DNA of 64,000 bases from Chaetoderma sp. LZ-2023a. Lineage: Eukaryota > Mollusca > Caudofoveata > Chaetodermatida > Chaetodermatidae. This document shows positions 11,798 through 23,411 of the stretch, one piece after another. Within the stretch, counting starts at the first letter, position 1. Each line of letters begins with the position of its first letter. Location of the stretch: contig CM067370.1 in the NCBI GenBank assembly GCA_034401795.1, positions 68,837,465 through 68,901,464 of the forward strand, in the 5' to 3' direction. The notes below the pieces were generated by a model. It was given only the letters and a program-made list of their open reading frames with translations. It did not search any database and was not told the origin of the DNA. The position numbers and the translations under genes were made by a program.

Positions 11798-13484
11798 AAG
11801 AAACAGTAGGCCAACTTAAATATTCAAACGATGAAGTGTGTACAAATGATATAGAAAAGGCAGGAGTTTTGAACATCTATTTTGCAAGCGTATTTACAGA
11901 AGAGAACGTAAATACAATGCCAGAAAATATCCCCAATATCACAAACATTGTTTTACCAGACATTTCTATAAGCCCAGAGACTATTGAAGCCAAACTAAAA
12001 AAAATAAACCCAAATAAAAGTCATGGACTTTTACGAATACGCATACCCATACGAATTTTGATTGAACTAGCTAAAGAGATCAGTGTACCCCTTAACATCC
12101 TATTTAACAAATCTTTAGAGGAAGCCGTAATACCTGAGATTTGGAAAATGGCTAATGTCTGTCCGATTTATAAGAAAGGCCCAAAAAGTAATCCAAGCAA
12201 CTACAGACCCATCAGTCTAACTTGCTCACTTTGCAAACTTTTAGAAACATTTGTACGTGATGCAATAATGAACCACATGGAAACAAACAACCTTTTCACC
12301 AGCTGTCAACATGGCTTCAGACATAACAGATCATGGAAAACACAGTTACTGGAGTACATGGAAACCATAACATCCAATCCAGATGTAAACAAACCTATAG
12401 ACGCAATATACTTAGATTTTTCCAAAGCTTTCGATACAGTACCACACAAAAGACTTCTGAAGAAAATGAGAATGTACGGTCTAGGAGAACAACTAATTAA
12501 CTGGACTGAAGCATATCTAACCGATAGAAAACAGTGTGTAAAGATCAACGAAGCAACATCCGACTGGACAGCCGTCACTAGTGGCATGCCACAAGGCAGT
12601 GTTTTTGGACCTACACTTTTCCTTCTGTATATAAACGATCTACACGATTCCGTAACCTGCCCTTGTAAGATCTTTGCGGATGATACAAAACTGTTTGGCA
12701 ACCCTAACACCATGAACCTTCAAGACAATATAGATAATTTATGTAATTGGTCTCATATTTGGCAGCTACACTTTAATACACATGTAATACACTTTGGTTC
12801 AAATAATCCAGTATTATATGACAGACACTACATGCCAGTCACAAACCATTGAAATCATATCGTCCACAAGTGAAAAAGATCTTACACATAGATGAAAATC
12901 TCTCCTTCGATACCCATACAAATGCAATTGCATCAAAGGCTAACAGCATAGTTGGTCTAATTAACAGAACCTTCAATTATATAGATGAAAACACCATTAC
13001 TCTGTTATTCAAATCACTAGTCCGACCAATTTTTGAATACTGTAATTGCATATGGTTTCCTCGTTTTAAAAGGCAATCTTGTATAATCGAAAGGGTCCAG
13101 CGCAGAGCCACTAAACTTGTTCCCCATTTGAGAAACTACTGCTACACAGACAGGTTAAAGGCTTTGAACCTCATGTCACTAAAATACAGAAGGCTTAGAG
13201 GAGACTTAATCGAAACATACAAATTTATCCATGATGATTATAACATTGACAAAAACACATTCTTTGACCGATCAGGTAACACACGCGCTAGAGGTCACAC
13301 ATTCAAGCTCAACACTAAACGCAGCAGAAAGGAAATTCGTAGGCATTTTTTCCTGAACCGAATTATTAACACATGGAACTCACTCCCTTCTTTTGTGGTC
13401 GAGGCACCAACGCTCAGCGTGTTTAAATCAAAACTAGATATGCGCCTAAATGACATAATATACGATCATGACATAACCAACTAA
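11798..13484 (+). pseudogene. LINE reverse transcriptase, frameshifted
   Basis: The first frame (to 12852) carries NYRPIS, motif A (YLDFSKAFDTV), motif B (SGMPQGSVFGPTLF) and motif C (FADD), at about residues 178, 249, 305 and 336 counting from the ATG at 11668. The first 43 or so residues of that open frame are MITE sequence read through by chance. Near 12850 the frame changes twice within about 50 bp: SEKDL lies in an intermediate frame. The third frame (12849-13484) then gives the C-terminal thumb-like region (KANSIVGLINRTF, SLVRPIFEYCN, RVQRRATKLV), ending in the usual FKSKLDMRL tail. No RNase H is present. The region around residue 120 (KSHGLLRIRIPIRIL) is degraded. Inactive. Confidence 0.88.
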
Positions 13485-13759
13485 TAGATATATAATAATA
13501 AGACAATCTAGAAATATACCAAAATGCTAGGCGCAGAAGGGTGTAACCATGAGCGTAGGTGGCACACCGCAGCTGATGCGGGGATAACCCATCTACCCCC
13601 ACAGCACCTCCCAAAGTCAACCAGGATCCTGATTAATGTCAATGAATAATGCCAGCCAAACAAATAAACAACTGTAACTAAACAAAGTACAAGCACTGGT
13701 AACACAATACTAACAGAATTCCAGAGGCAATAACAAGCCAAGGGCGTATGCCTCGTAAA

Positions 13760-13815
<56 letters not shown>
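11798..13815 (+). mobile_element. 5'-truncated CR1/L2/Jockey-type LINE
   Basis: This insert holds only the reverse-transcriptase part of a non-LTR retrotransposon, a 3' UTR of about 275 bp and a (GAT)n tail (13760-13815). The microsatellite tail and lack of an obvious target duplication fit CR1/L2-like elements. The endonuclease and ORF1 are missing. It lies in a family A MITE and so is younger than that copy. Confidence 0.85.
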
Positions 13816-13819
<4 letters not shown>

Positions 13820-13910
13820 TTCAGAGATAGATCGATCCCAACACGGACGTGGTGTGGGTGGAGATTAGACTGAGATGGGCGGGGAATAGCTAAAAGTGGA
13901 AAGGTCCATT

Positions 13911-14179
13911 GGTTCCATTCCAATAATATATTCATTTCACTAATGACCAGAACCGGTGGAGGACTCGCATCGCGTACGTCATATGAGTTTCGCGGTAAAG
14001 CAGCAAATCAGCTCCTATGAGCAGGGGAGGGAACCGAGTCCAACCAGTTTGCCATGTTTTTTACTCGGCTCGATTGCCACTAGTGTGTACAGCACCGGAC
14101 ACCCATCTAGAGCAGTGTCGGTTCATGAATAGGATTGATGGTCCCTGGTTGATTCATTATCCGCCTATACGCTGTAAAA
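13911..14179. other. Short gene-free spacer
   Basis: Nothing was recognised between the family A terminus and the AACGTT-rich repeat. Confidence 0.35.
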
Positions 14180-14189
14180 ATGCTGGCTA

Positions 14190-14425
14190 AATGTTAAGCT
14201 AAAATGTGGATACAGCTAGGCCGCCACCAACATGTTGATTAACGTTTAACCAATAAGCAAGGCTGAACGTTCAACCATTTAGATGCATGTTTAAACGTTT
14301 GACCAATTAGATAAACGCTTACCCAGTAAACGTTCAACCAACGTACAGCCAACGTATACAGGTGAATGTTAATCCAGATGTTGGTCCCAGCTAAGCTGCA
14401 TCCACTTTAAATCCAAACGTGCAAC
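14190..14425. repeat. AACGTT-rich repeat with inverted ends
   Basis: The unit AACGTT(C/T)AACCAAT recurs at irregular spacing of about 20-25 bp (near 14239, 14267, 14293, 14328 and 14350). It is bounded by inverted words, AAAATGTGGATACAGCTAGG at 14201 and CTAAGCTGCATCCACTTTAA at 14391. This looks like a small MITE containing an eroded minisatellite. It encodes nothing. Confidence 0.45.
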
Positions 14426-14609
14426 CAAAAACAGGACGAGTGAAATGGCAGGAAGATTTTACAACCAACCCTTCAGTGATGGGCAATATTTAGCTCCAGA
14501 CATGTAATGCAATACTCTGGGAGCATGCAAATGTCAAAAGATTTGCAGAGCACAGTTCATCTATCAATACTATGGAAGAGGGTGGGTGCTTGTGCACCCC
14601 ACCCCACCA

Positions 14610-14708
14610 ACGCGCACTCACACGCACACACGCACACGCACACTCGCAAAAGATTAAGTCTGTCTGTCTGTCTGTCTGTCTGCCTGCCTGCCTGCCTGCC
14701 TGTCTGCG

Positions 14709-14797
<89 letters not shown>

Positions 14798-14803
14798 AGC
14801 TGG
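14610..14803. repeat. Zoned tetranucleotide array (CTGT/CTGC/CTGG)
   Basis: A CACG/CACA stretch (14610-14650) is followed by blocks of CTGT, CTGC, CTGT and CTGG repeats (14659-14803). Each block is nearly pure. The long frames across it on both strands (Cys-Leu-Ser, Gln-Thr-Asp, Ala-Gly-Trp repeats) are artefacts. Confidence 0.95.
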
Positions 14804-15985
14804 ATGTGTGCGTGCACGCGGAGTTGTATCTAAAAAACTACTAATCCAACTTGACTCATCATAGCAGCTTGTCGTGAAAGAAGATTTCCAAACGCTGGTC
14901 GTGATGCGGATAAAAGACCCGGATCCGGATTGGATCAAATTCTGGATATTTGGATATCTCGGAAAGTACTGGCCTGAGTTGACTCACATGTCACTGTAAA
15001 CGTGTAGCTAATATCGCTAGACCTTTGGTGAAACCGGTGAAATGTCTATGGTAAGAACAAAAAATAATTAAACTTTTGTTAAAACTTGTAAATCGGAAAG
15101 CTACCAATATGTGCTAGCGGATTAGATACACAACGTGACACACATATAAGTGGTCACAGCAGGCTACACAGATTCTCGATGAGACATGATACAGATATCT
15201 ATGGACACAACAAAACAGAAAATACAATACAAATGATGTCAACGACAATACCGTCATAATTTAGAAACAGCAGCAGTAAAAACTTAATATAACAATATAT
15301 GATCCATGTATGTTCAGACTGTGCATTATTCCGTGCAATAGCTAAACCTGCTCCACAACGGAGGTATAAAATTGTGTCTATCAGAAACCCCATATATCGC
15401 ATCATGGTTTGTGAGTAAATAAATAAACTTTAGATTTGAACACCCGTCTGTAACTGCCTCTGGGAACTGCATTGCATGCACGAGCGATGCAGCGACGATT
15501 CTAGGGTTTTTTCAGGCGGGACAAACAGCTGAAGTTCCCTAGTTTGGCTAAATGCACGGACAAACCGTGGAAAAATTCCACAACTTTGGGTACATGTAGG
15601 CCCGTTTTTGGTACACTTTGTATGGAAATGAGTATCTTTAGAAAGAGTTTTGAAAATCTAATGTCCTGAGAGGCAATTTCTTGCATTCGAAGTGATAGAA
15701 TCTTGGCTAAATAATCTGGCCAAATACGTCTTTCCCCATAATATTCCCACACAAAATTTTCAGGTGCCGGAGTTATCCCCTGTTGACCTCCCACCCACCA
15801 TCCCCCACACCCACTATGGATACGCTATTGGACCGATGGTGCGGTACCGTGGAGTGTCCAAGAAGATGTAGGGGTTACAAATTATCAAACGCTTTGATGA
15901 CCAGGTCTAGTAGGACCATGATATAACACGAAGATCGTGGCCACGTCCCTTTACCACGGGTTGGATGTACAACAACATGTAACTA
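14804..15985. other. Gene-free stretch
   Basis: No convincing coding region. The 97-residue minus frame at 15501-15794 has no recognisable family. CCCACCCACC low-complexity sequence lies near 15790. Confidence 0.4.
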
Positions 15986-16345
15986 ATACAATAGATGACT
16001 CTGAGATGTCACTCAAGTTTATGACGGCATACTCATTTACGTCATAGGTAGGCTGACGTCACAATAATAATTGGCAGAAATCCTCCGTCATGATGCTGGA
16101 ATAATCCGTCAAGTGTACGAATTGTCTTTGATGGATTTACTATTTCACAAACATGCTGTTGAAAATTTTGATCGGCTGCAACACCACCTAGTAAAATTAG
16201 TTTCAAAAAGCTCAAAACAGCTTACCTGGATAGTTACCTTGATATTGGGAATCTGTGAATTCAGGCTTCGATCGATCCAAACACGGTCAAAGCATGGGCG
16301 GAGCTTAGCTAGAAATTGGCAGGGCATAGCTAGAAATGCCCCCCC
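15986..16345 (+). mobile_element. Family A MITE, diverged copy
   Basis: GGCTGACGTCACAATA (about 16050), GTGTACGAATTGTCTTTGAT, a collapsed central palindrome (CTAGTAAAATTAGTTTCAAA) and GGAGCTTAGCTAGAAATTGG occur in family order. Both termini are degraded, so the ends are approximate. Confidence 0.65.
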
Positions 16346-17454
16346 CCCTCAATTGTAACCCCGTTCAGGATGCCGAACACCCATAGCCGCGTAAATATGT
16401 CAAAAGCCAAATAGTAAGTTGGGGTATTACAGGGGTTGACTAACTGACTGGCAAAATTAATTAGCTAACAGATTTAATTATAATGCAATATCTCGTGACA
16501 GTTAGTAGTGGCATTTGTATATGCCGTCAATCAAGAATATTACGCTTGTTTGCTCACTTCGACCAGGCAGCCCGTACACGCGTCGAATTAGAAGCGCAGC
16601 GACACTGAATGCGGCGCTGTATGTTGTCATTCAAGACTTGATAACTCCACACATTATTGGAGAGATGCTACATTCCCGCGATATTCGTGGACAGAAGCGC
16701 TTTATGAGGAGGACGCTGATGTTTCGACTTGAACGCGCTGTCTGGTGACAGTGGCTGGACACTGCAACCGGATAACATCTAATGAGGAACCCGCTCTCTA
16801 AGCGGCGCCTAACACATTTCATTTTATATAGGTTCTACCTCTACATACTACTTTTTGTAGATTTGACTGAAAATCGACAGTGTCTTATGTAGCAACGACT
16901 TAAAGCAACCACGGCATTCAGCTAATTGAGTTTCAAAGAATAGCGGGCATAATTCAGAAAAAACATGCGCTTTGGAATGCATACTAAATGGAATAGAGTG
17001 ACCATTTGTGTGTATCTTGAAAATATGATTTTCTGATTACAATAGACAAAGTAGTAGAGAAACATTCACGGAAGTGTATTAAGCTCAGAAAATCCAGCAT
17101 GCGACGAACCGGACCATTGACAACCTGAATATGTAGCTGCTATTATTTTGTATGACGAAATCTTAACAAGTTGATCCTGGTGAAATTATGACGCGGCCCT
17201 TGTTGCAGTCAATTCCATGAACACGCTGGTTCTCCCATGATCCGAGTTACAGGACTAAGTACATTCCGACGTCCAGGTAAAGTGTTAATGCTTAATTACT
17301 ATAGACTTAGCTATAATTTGATAATATAACGCCCAACGTTTTCTATTTATTGATCAATTGATGTTTATTCCTGTTTTCAGATTCCGGCAGGCGGGCGGAT
17401 GGATGGGTGGGTCGGTGGGGTGGATGGGTGGTTGGGTAGGCGGGTGAACGGACG
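16346..17454. other. No recognised gene
   Basis: The segment 16515-16810 is more GC- and CpG-rich than its surroundings and has an open frame of 77 residues on plus. The protein resembles nothing I know. The rest is featureless. A run of C at 16340-16349 follows the MITE. Confidence 0.35.
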
Positions 17455-17618
17455 ACCGGACAGACAGACAGACAGACGGACGGACGGACGGACGGACGGA
17501 CGGACGGACGGGCGGGCGGGCGGGCGGGCGGGCGGGCGGGCGGGCGGGCGGGCGGGCGGGCGGGCGGACGGACGGACGGACGGACGGACGGACGGACAGA
17601 CAGACAGACAGACAGACT
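17455..17618. repeat. Zoned tetranucleotide array (GACA/GACG/GGCG/GACG/GACA)
   Basis: The zones are symmetrical: GACA, GACG, GGCG, GACG and GACA blocks, each nearly pure. The frames across it (Asp-Gly-Arg and Pro-Ala-Arg repeats) are artefacts. Confidence 0.95.
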
Positions 17619-17746
17619 CTTCCCTGTAACTAATCTCAAGGGGGGAACCACTCTAAGAAAATCTAAACTTGGTCTCGATAGGACAAATTTAGGTAAAGAA
17701 ATTTTTAATTAAATTCCTGTGCCAATGCATTTTTTTTCGATGTAAA
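17619..17746 (+). repeat. Conserved block between tetranucleotide arrays, copy 1
   Basis: About 125 bp of unique-looking sequence (GGAACCACTCTAAGAAAATC, TTGGTCTCGATAGGACAAAT, AATTCCTGTGCCAATG) separates the array at 17455 from a second GACA/GGCA array at 17747. An inverted copy with few differences lies at 25004-25118, also touching a tetranucleotide array. It is part of a dispersed element with array ends. Confidence 0.8.
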
Positions 17747-17818
17747 GACAGACAGACAGACAGCCAGACATACAGACAAACAGGCAGGCAGGCAGGCAGG
17801 GAGGCAGGCAGACAGACT
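17747..17818. repeat. (GACA)/(GGCA) array
   Basis: An imperfect GACA block is followed by GGCA repeats and a final GACA pair. It continues the array-bounded element that includes 17619-17746. Confidence 0.9.
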
Positions 17819-20107
17819 CTTCCCTGCATCCATTACATGTTTATGTATCCTTCAAGGAAAGATGAATGTAATTAATTAAACATCTGTAAATTTTCTTGCG
17901 TGACAAGGCAACGGGATGCAACACAAACAATAGCCTCACGTATCAGGACCTAACTTAATAATGCGACTTTTCCCATGTGTGTGTGAGAGGGGAGAGTGTG
18001 TGTATGTGCGTATGTGAAAGAGTGCGAGCGTGCGTATGTGCGTACGTACGTTCTTCTATGTGCGCGCAAAACAACGATTCCTTGACTGCAAAACTGTGTG
18101 TTGATTCAATATGCTGTTGCTGCCTCGACCAGGTCTGATCAAAATAAATAAACGTTTGTTGGTTTGCAGCACATTAGCATACATGTTTCACCATTTCACA
18201 ATTATCTTGACAAATATTTGATAATTGCATAAATTTAGTAAGTTAATTATACTTAGACCCATTAGCGTATTTTCTCTAAAAGCATAGCATATTGCCACGC
18301 GACGTGAAGATTAGATCATGGATGTGGCTGGGGAAAGAGCGCACGTGGTCTGTGAACGAGTCAAGAAACTAACGTCCGCTGGTAGACATCAGAGGGTTAC
18401 GGACGCATTCACTTTGTATGACGATTTTTTATTCAGGTGTACGATCAGTAGGGCCTATCTTTCCCCGTGGAAAAATCATATTGCATCGGATTCCCCCATA
18501 TTATTGTGAACCTGGTGATGACGAGGAATTAAGGTCGCTAGACTAGAATTCGATCTAGTCAGCAGACGGTTCCCCACATTTCCTAAATGTGGGAAACACC
18601 TCTCCAGCACATAAAGTAGACAGAAAGTGGATGGCAAACACCATGATCCTGGCAGTACTTGTCATAAGCGACCGCATCTATCAACCTTTTCTACCCCGCC
18701 CGGTGCTAGAGAAACAGGTAGGATGAGTGCATAAACGCATTGTACCATAGTTACGTGGATGCAACACATTGTATTAAAAGGTTGCTAGAATGGGAGGGCA
18801 CATACCTTGTCTCAAAATGGTTAGGCATACATATATGGTACGATCAGGTCCCTGCTGGCGGTCATCTTGGATTTCGAATCATCGTCAATTTCGATAGGTT
18901 TCTTCCTGAGACCTAGTCCAATCATCCTATGAAGTTTCAAAGTGATCCGATAAACCTAAACCGTAGCAGAGTTATCGCGTGGAAACTACCCTGCCTTCTG
19001 TATGGCCGGCCTCCTGCCCTTAAACGCCATCCCATAATACCACACACATTTTTGGGGCGGGGTATATAAATCAAGCATAGTATATGAAAATGTTTACACA
19101 TTGTCCCTACTATTGTTACACATTGCCCTACGTTCCGCTATTATATTAGAAATGCCAGTCCGTGAAATTTTGTTATAAAAAAACTGCGCCGAAATCAGAT
19201 TCTACTGTGTGGTTAGCGCGCATATCTTTGATATGCAAATACACTAAATGAATTGATCTACACGCAGATCAATGCCGTTGTTGGCATTTCCAAAATGTCT
19301 TGGAGTTTATGCAAAGTGGAATAGTTGCTCAGAGAGATTATAACCATACGATTTATATCCGAGTCCTCAGTTCGCAATTTTTCTGTTTTATTTTAAGAAA
19401 CTTTGATATTTTGGTGTTTGCTAAACGTCTTACATGCGAGGCATCAAAATGTAAATGGGGTCAAATTTAGATTTGGCGAGCTCCTTTTATTATGTTGGAT
19501 GTGTGGAGAAAAGAAAATGGCCACCGGAAAACAATATGGCGGACAATTACCTGATACAAATTGCAAACATGAATAATTAATTTGCTTACTATTTTTTTAC
19601 TAACATAATCCTTAATTGTATAATAACCCTTCAGCTTTAATGTATGCTCTTCACTGACGTTCTATGCTCTGGAGTTGATATTGCATGAAATATTAATACC
19701 AGTCACGCTGATCGAGATAAGGGCAAATTATAACACGTTTTAAGTGACAAGAGCCAGTTAATCCAAAATTGATGATGAAGCCAGTCCAATCTGTCTATAT
19801 CGAGCTCATGCTTCCCATGGGGAGAAACGATGGTGATTTTAATACGGGTGATCACAAGACCACTCTTTAGAATGAACCACAAGCACACAATCACTTCGAC
19901 TTGTCACAGAAAAAATATATTTACCATAGCAAATGGCTTGTATTGTATTGTACTGTACTTTTGATGTTCGGACAGTGTCCGGTATATACATCGCTGAGGG
20001 TACTTGCACATGGCATGGCCACTTTGAAGGCAAGTCTCAATGTTTCTCTATGAGGAGATCAGATATTTCCATTCAGTGGGAGGGGGGGGTGTTAGCGTGA
20101 GAATGTA
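17819..20107. other. No gene recognised; degenerate satellite-like patches
   Basis: GTGTGTG/GTGCG low complexity occurs at 17970-18065. The phrases TTGGATTTCGAATCATCG, ATCATCCTATGAAGTTTCAA, GTGATCCGATAAA and GTTATCGCGTGGAAAC (18868-18990) look like one unit of a dispersed satellite of about 150 bp, by analogy with the tandem units elsewhere in this window. AAAATGGCCACCGG and ATATGGCGGAC near 19515-19545 recall the family F satellite (23800-24250). Frames of up to 64 residues look random. Confidence 0.35.
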
Positions 20108-20241
20108 TGTCTGTCCGTCCCTCTGTCCATCCGGCCGCCCGTCTACCGGCCCTCCCGCCCACCTACCCGCCCACCTACCCGCCTTCCCGCCCGCCTCCCA
20201 CCCGCCAGCGCACCCGTCCGTCTGTCCGTCCATCTGTCTGC
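20108..20241. repeat. CCGT/CCGC/CCAC tetranucleotide-derived array
   Basis: This is a degenerate tetranucleotide array of CTGT, CCGT, CCGC and CACC units, more diverged than the others. Frames across it are artefacts. Confidence 0.85.
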
Positions 20242-20254
20242 TCGAGGCATATGT

Positions 20255-20660
20255 CTGGAATTCTATGAGGTACAAATGCCAAATTTGGCACATACATTCA
20301 TATTATGAGTTTTAGTAAAATTTTGGTTTGACGTCAATGGGTCGACATTTGAAGTCACAGGTTTACTAAGTGCATAGTGGAATATACAGTTTCGTCCATA
20401 ACTCTGCAGTACACGCATTGGGATGCACCAACTCCTTAACATACATTCATATTGTGGTTGGCTAGAAGCAAAGCTAGTTTGGGGTCAACAGGTCAAATAT
20501 CTAGGTCACGGGGTCACTAAGTGCATCTTAGCCACTAACCGCGTACGCAAGAAGGTTTAGCACACACATTCACATTACGATAGTCTATGATTGTGGTAGG
20601 TTTGAAATCAACGATGGTTAAACTATTTAGATCAAGGGCGTCACTAAGTATGCCTGCATT
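20255..20660 (+). repeat. Three-unit degenerate satellite, about 150 bp
   Basis: ACATACATTCATATTATGAG (about 20290), ACATACATTCATATTGTGGT (about 20440) and ACACACATTCACATTACGAT (about 20563) start successive units. Each later has a GGTCAA-like word and GTCACTAAGTGC or GTCACTAAGTAT. Spacing is about 120-150 bp. It is non-coding. Confidence 0.65.
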
Positions 20661-21122
20661 GCCAATTGATAAGAGCGCCGAGGCGTGAGTCCGCATCTCC
20701 CTCGCGTACATTCTATATTAACGAGAACATGTTCTGTTGATAATAAAATTTCCATTAAACAAATGTGACGCATTATAGTTGCGACTTGGCAACATTGTTC
20801 AAATTTGACAGATCGACCGATAGACCCAATAATACGAGTCGAAACTATCAATAAACATGGGAAAGAATCGTCGACACATCGAGCCAATGGCCACAAGTTA
20901 ATTATAATATAATACTTTAGTATCGGTTGATTTGTTGGACATATCATAATGTGTCAGCAAAGCACCTGTTTCAGTTAGGACTGGTTTTGAGAAGACAGTG
21001 TTGCACATGAGCTTGTATTTACCCATTTGCCTCGTTACAAACCTTGCACGCTGTCCTAGTATCACCACTCCAGTTTCAGTTGCAGCAACGTGAATCTGCA
21101 AATACTAATTGTGTCCTTTGAT
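20661..21122. other. Gene-free stretch
   Basis: A 106-residue minus frame at 20627-20947 partly overlaps the satellite and matches no family I know. Nothing else is visible. Confidence 0.35.
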
Positions 21123-21505
21123 AATGGACCTTTATATTTTTCTCTATGCCCCGCCCATCTATAGCTAAGCTCCGCCACACTTCTCTCGTTTTGGGATCGA
21201 TCGATCTTTGAACTCGCTGACTATCAATTTCCAGAAAACTATACAGGTAAGCTATTGAGTATTTTGGAACTAATTTGACTGGGCGCTGTTGCTGCCTATG
21301 GCAGCAACAGCGGCCAGTCAAATTAGTTTCAAAATATCCAACAGCATGTTTATTAAATAGTAGAGACATACAATTCGTACAACGGTCGGACTATTAACAG
21401 TTAACGAAGGGACAAATAGAATCATTTATGACGTAATGATTATAACGTCATCCTACACACATCTTAGCTGATTATGACGTCATTATGCACTTGTACGTCT
21501 ATTTA
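21123..21505 (-). mobile_element. Family A MITE with best-preserved hairpin
   Basis: In reversed orientation it begins at AATGGACC (21123). The CRE-rich end with TTATGACGTCATT lies at about 21470-21505. The central inverted repeat (21251-21345) has arms of about 47 bases built on AACTAATTTGACTGGGCGC and GCTGTTGCTGCC and their complements, pairing almost throughout. The left terminal repeat is eroded. Confidence 0.8.
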
Positions 21506-22077
21506 GAAACCACTGTTCGTCATTTTATTTAGCCTTCCAAAATTCCAGCCGTTAAATTATAGCTATCTATCCAAGGAAACGGCATTTTCAAATTTACCAT
21601 TCAATCGTGGAATTAAAGAGAAATAAGTAGATTCTCTAAGCAGTGAGTTTTTAAATGATTTTGAAATATCCATACTTTGACTGTGCATTATGTTGATCCA
21701 CTCGCAACACTTTTTTAACAGAGTTATGTTTAACCACACGTTTCAAGGAATCACCATTTTACCTGGTAAGAATTCGTCTGAACCTAACCGTACATTGATT
21801 TAATTACTTTAATTACTTTCAATATTCACGGATGCCTGTCGACATGAATTATGAATATCGCTATGCGAACGTCACATTTCTCTCGAGTGGTAGTAAGCGT
21901 CTGGTGTATAATCTAATAAATAGGAACAGAGCATTGAGAAAATCGGATCATTCTCCATTAGATCACTCCTGAGATGTATTCGGATGCGATGTCCAAAGGA
22001 TTGTAATGGTCATAGCGACACCTTGTCCGAATATTCAAAGTTATCCATCATAACTTAGCGATGCCAAATAAGAGGAA
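21506..22077. other. Gene-free stretch
   Basis: No gene. The segment 21905-22040 shares GATGTCCA, GATTGTAATGGT and CTTGTCCG in order with 39800-39860, indicating an old dispersed repeat. Confidence 0.35.
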
Positions 22078-22274
22078 TCAAAATATTCAACAGAATGTTT
22101 ATTAAATGGTAAAGCCATACAATTCGTGCAACGTGTCGGACTATTACACGCTAAGACCGACTATAGCGAGCCATTCATGACGTCATGATGATGACGTCAT
22201 CTTATATTTCACGTAGTTGCTTATAACGTCATGTGACGTCATATGACGGATGGATAAACTTGGAAAGGTCCATT
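22078..22274 (-). mobile_element. Family A MITE, CRE-side half
   Basis: It starts within the arm (CAAAATATTCAACAG) and continues through AAGCCATACAATTCGTGCAA to three CRE palindromes (about 22181, 22192 and 22212). It ends GGAAAGGTCCATT at 22274. The other half is missing. Confidence 0.75.
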
Positions 22275-22901
22275 GGTATTGATGTAGTGATATACATGGT
22301 GCTCATGTGCCAACGTAGAGATTTTCCACAAATCAAAATCACACACGACGATGGAATACCTGAACGATCTTGAAAACTGTTTTTCGTCATTTCCACATAT
22401 GTGACCGACTGTATCATATACTGTGTGACTATGGAACCCAGACAAAGCCGCTGCTTTTTTGTGACCCGTGACATCGCATATTGCTTACAATATCACCTTT
22501 CGTTGTAGCCCTTGTCTAGTCTGCTCTGACCCTGCACCGGTTATGCTACATGTACCGACCAGTTAGTCTATCCAAATATTTGTCATTGGGCCGATATCAT
22601 CAATGCGGCATATTTGTTTGTCATAATTATCATAGATTTCATGAAAACCTGCATAATTCTACACTCGATATCAAAGACTGACGCAAAGGTTTCCACTCAA
22701 TGATTATGTATGTATCTGGCCTGTCGGCATTGGCGTGCGTTGAACATAAGGTTGATTAGCAGTTGCACTAGACGTGTTATGGATTAGTTCACTCTTGCTC
22801 TACATGGTAAGAAAGAGTAATTCACATTCAATACCGTGGAATTGATTTTGTGTCATGTGTAGACATCACTTCCTCGATATCTACGTGACGACCTGACTCC
22901 C
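22275..22901. other. Gene-free stretch
   Basis: Two overlapping minus frames of 68 and 81 residues show no recognisable domain. Nothing else was found. Confidence 0.4.
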
Positions 22902-23411
22902 AATGAACCTTTCCAGTTTATGCATCCATCATATGACGTCATAATAAATTACGTGATGTGTCATAATCAATTACAGCATGAATGACTCATTTAGTCAGTC
23001 TTAAATGCTTAATAGTTCGACACGTTGTACGAATTGTATGTCTTTACTATTTAATAAACATTCTGTCGAATATTTTGAAAATAATTTGACTGGGCGCTGT
23101 TGATGCCTTAGGCGGCAACAGCACCCAGTTTTCTGGAAATTGATAGTCAGGGAGTTCAGAGATCCATCGATCCCAACACGGGCGAGATGGGGGTAGAGCT
23201 TAGATAGAGATGGGCGGGAATACCATCTGCTTATGATACATGGCACTGGGCAGCAACAGCACCCAGTCAATTTAGTTTCATAATATTGAACTACTTACCT
23301 GTACCATTTTGTGGCCATTGTAGGATCAGTGGGGGATCGATTGATCCCAGGATGGGCAAAGCGTGGCGGGAGCTTAGCTAGAGATAGGCGGGCCATAGCT
23401 AACGCTGGATT
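22902..23411 (+). mobile_element. Family A MITE, composite copy
   Basis: The start is CAATGAACCTTTCCAG. The CRE (TATGACGTCATA, about 22933), GTACGAATTGTATGTCTTTA and a shortened palindrome follow, up to AGAGATGGGCGGGAATA at 23220. A second partial copy follows at once (23245-23411): GGGCAGCAACAGCACCCAGT, TTACCTGTAC, GGGAGCTTAGCTAGAG. Either two insertions or an internal duplication made it. Confidence 0.7.

Larger units (their letters stand above)
11534..13910 (+). mobile_element. Family A MITE split by a LINE
   Basis: The left half (11534-11797) runs from AATGGGCCTTTCC through TATGACGTCA and the arm GAATATTTTGAAACTAATTT to GGAAATTGATAGTCA. The right half resumes at 13816 (GGAGTTCAGAGAT) and ends GGAAAGGTCCATT at 13910. 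In intact copies GATAGTCA is followed directly by GGGAGTTCAGAG, so the inserted block is the LINE at 11798-13815. The central inner arms are missing. Confidence 0.85.

Noticed and set aside
12306..12713. 135-residue minus-strand frame
   Set aside because: Antisense shadow of the LINE reverse transcriptase.
14507..14938. Frames of 75-108 residues rich in Cys-Leu-Ser-Val or Gln-Thr-Asp
   Set aside because: They only translate tetranucleotide arrays, whose 4-base period cycles through all frames without stops.
17343..17651. Pro-Ala-Arg and Asp-Gly-Arg-Thr proteins
   Set aside because: Artefact of the GACG/GGCG array.
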